From an uncultured Bacilli bacterium (GTDB lineage: Bacteria; Bacillota_I; Bacilli_A; RF39; UBA660): a stretch of DNA of 6,373 nucleotides. Positions 5,927 through 6,373 of the stretch are shown here, in pieces. Location of the stretch: assembly GCA_947591565.1 (NCBI GenBank), contig CANQDH010000056.1, forward strand, positions 1 through 6,373, given 5' to 3'. The position numbers and the translations under genes are program-made. Positions within the stretch are counted from its first letter, which is position 1, and every line of letters begins with the position of its first letter. The notes below the pieces were generated by a model. That model was not told the origin of the DNA. It was given only the letters and a program-made list of their open reading frames with translations, and did no database searches.

Positions 5927-6273
5927 TTTATGTAAATGCCTTTTTATTTGCTGGCTTTGTCTGCCTTCTTGGACAAATAATTTTAGATAATACGAAATTA
6001 ACACCGGGACATGTTACATCGATATTTGTGGTCGTTGGTGCTTTTCTAGATATCTTTAGTATCTATGATAAAATTGTTTTATGGGCAGGTGGTGGAGCCT
6101 TAGTTCCAATTACAAGTTTTGGCCATTTACTCATCCATGGCGCTCTTGAAAAAGCTGCTGATTTTGGTTTTATCGGACTTGCGATGGGCATGTTTGATTT
6201 AACATCATCAGGTATCATTTCGGCTATTGTTCTATCCTTTTTCTTAGCCTTAATCTTTAAACCTAAAAGTTAG
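5923..6273 (+). CDS. spoVAE: Stage V sporulation protein SpoVAE (SpoVAEb type)
   Basis: This small integral membrane protein is the third core member of the dipicolinic acid channel of spores. It has 116 residues, the usual size for SpoVAE/SpoVAEb. Hydrophobic segments lie at about 3-21, 32-50, 54-72 and 92-113. Characteristic sequence includes FAGF.CLLGQ near the N-terminus, then IYDKIVLWAGGGALVPITSFGHLL and a following ALE. GGAGG (5911-5915) is 7 nt before the ATG, and the ATG overlaps the spoVAD stop codon by four bases (ATGA). It is the last gene of the operon; a terminator hairpin overlaps its stop codon. Its middle part resembles SpoVAC (YDK, AG, PIT.F.H, ALE, then MF.L), consistent with an ancient duplication. 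Confidence 0.93.
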   Translation: MIYVNAFLFAGFVCLLGQIILDNTKLTPGHVTSIFVVVGAFLDIFSIYDKIVLWAGGGALVPITSFGHLLIHGALEKAADFGFIGLAMGMFDLTSSGIISAIVLSFFLALIFKPKS

Positions 6274-6292
6274 AGTAAAATACTCTTTTTTT
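6272..6292 (+). terminator. Intrinsic terminator of the spoVA operon
   Basis: AGAGTA (6272-6277) and TACTCT (6281-6286) form a 6-bp stem with an AAA loop, followed by a T run to 6292. The stem begins inside the spoVAE stop codon. It is short, so read-through to the next hairpin is plausible. Confidence 0.65.
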
Positions 6293-6326
6293 CTTGTATG
6301 GCAATCGCTTAAAACTTTTAAAGATT

Positions 6327-6363
6327 AACTGATACTTGGAATAATTTCAAATATCAGTTTTTC
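6327..6363 (+). terminator. Second, longer hairpin with T run
   Basis: AACTGATA (6327-6334) pairs with TATCAGTT (6352-6359). After one mismatch, TTGGAA (6336-6341) pairs with TTTCAA (6345-6350) using one G-U pair, giving about 14 paired positions around a TAA loop. The run TTTTT (6358-6362) follows. It fits a rightward terminator backing up the one at 6272-6292. The 34 bases between the two (6293-6326) hold no ORF or other feature I can support. Confidence 0.55.
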
Positions 6364-6373
6364 TATGTTAGAG

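Noticed and set aside
1..6373. CRISPR arrays, tRNA or rRNA genes, or a new defence system
   Set aside because: I saw no regularly spaced repeats, no cloverleaf or rRNA-like sequence, and every long frame on the coding strand belongs to a known family.

Overview
The window is strongly AT-rich, with short intergenic gaps, strong AGGAGG-like ribosome binding sites and AT-rich hairpin-plus-T-run terminators. It carries the forespore spoVA genes. Together these point to an endospore-forming low-GC Bacillota (Firmicutes), most likely one of the Bacilli/Erysipelotrichia-like or Clostridia-like gut lineages. The species cannot be named from the sequence alone.

Layout, left to right. (1) Bases 1-428, minus strand: the N-terminal 142 codons of an IS1634-like transposase that runs off the left edge, with its own promoter (455-482). 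(2) Bases 429 to about 570: the non-coding end of that insertion sequence. It holds short palindromes and a consensus-like promoter (TTGACA, 17 bp, TATAAA at 501-529) that points outward to the right. (3) Bases about 571-1002, plus strand: the remnant of a thioredoxin-fold gene. The reading frame continues upstream of its first ATG (619) into recognisable active-site sequence (NPWCR...PVL) and then ends at a stop. The gene has therefore lost its true 5' end, most simply through the neighbouring IS. (4) Bases 1066-3036: ligA, NAD-dependent DNA ligase. (5) Bases 3084-4406: der, the double-GTPase ribosome assembly factor, with a probable promoter of its own overlapping the ligA stop codon. (6) Bases 4494-6273: a compact, translationally coupled spoVAC-spoVAD-spoVAE operon, insulated from der by a terminator and preceded by a near-consensus sigma-G-type promoter (GTATAA, 17 bp, CATAATA). 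A terminator overlaps the spoVAE stop codon, and a second, longer hairpin with a T run lies at 6327-6363.

How the genes work together: ligA and der are housekeeping genes (replication/repair and ribosome biogenesis). The three spoVA genes form the conserved core of the channel complex that moves dipicolinic acid (as Ca-DPA) into the forespore and releases it at germination. The accessory genes spoVAA, spoVAB, spoVAEa and spoVAF of Bacillus are absent from the space available here. Two start codons deserve correction from the longest-frame choice: ligA at ATG 1066 rather than GTG 1057, and spoVAC at GTG 4494 rather than TTG 4467. I saw no CRISPR array, tRNA, rRNA or obviously new defence system. 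The most informative items are the IS-truncated thioredoxin gene with an outward IS promoter, and the sigma-G-like promoter.
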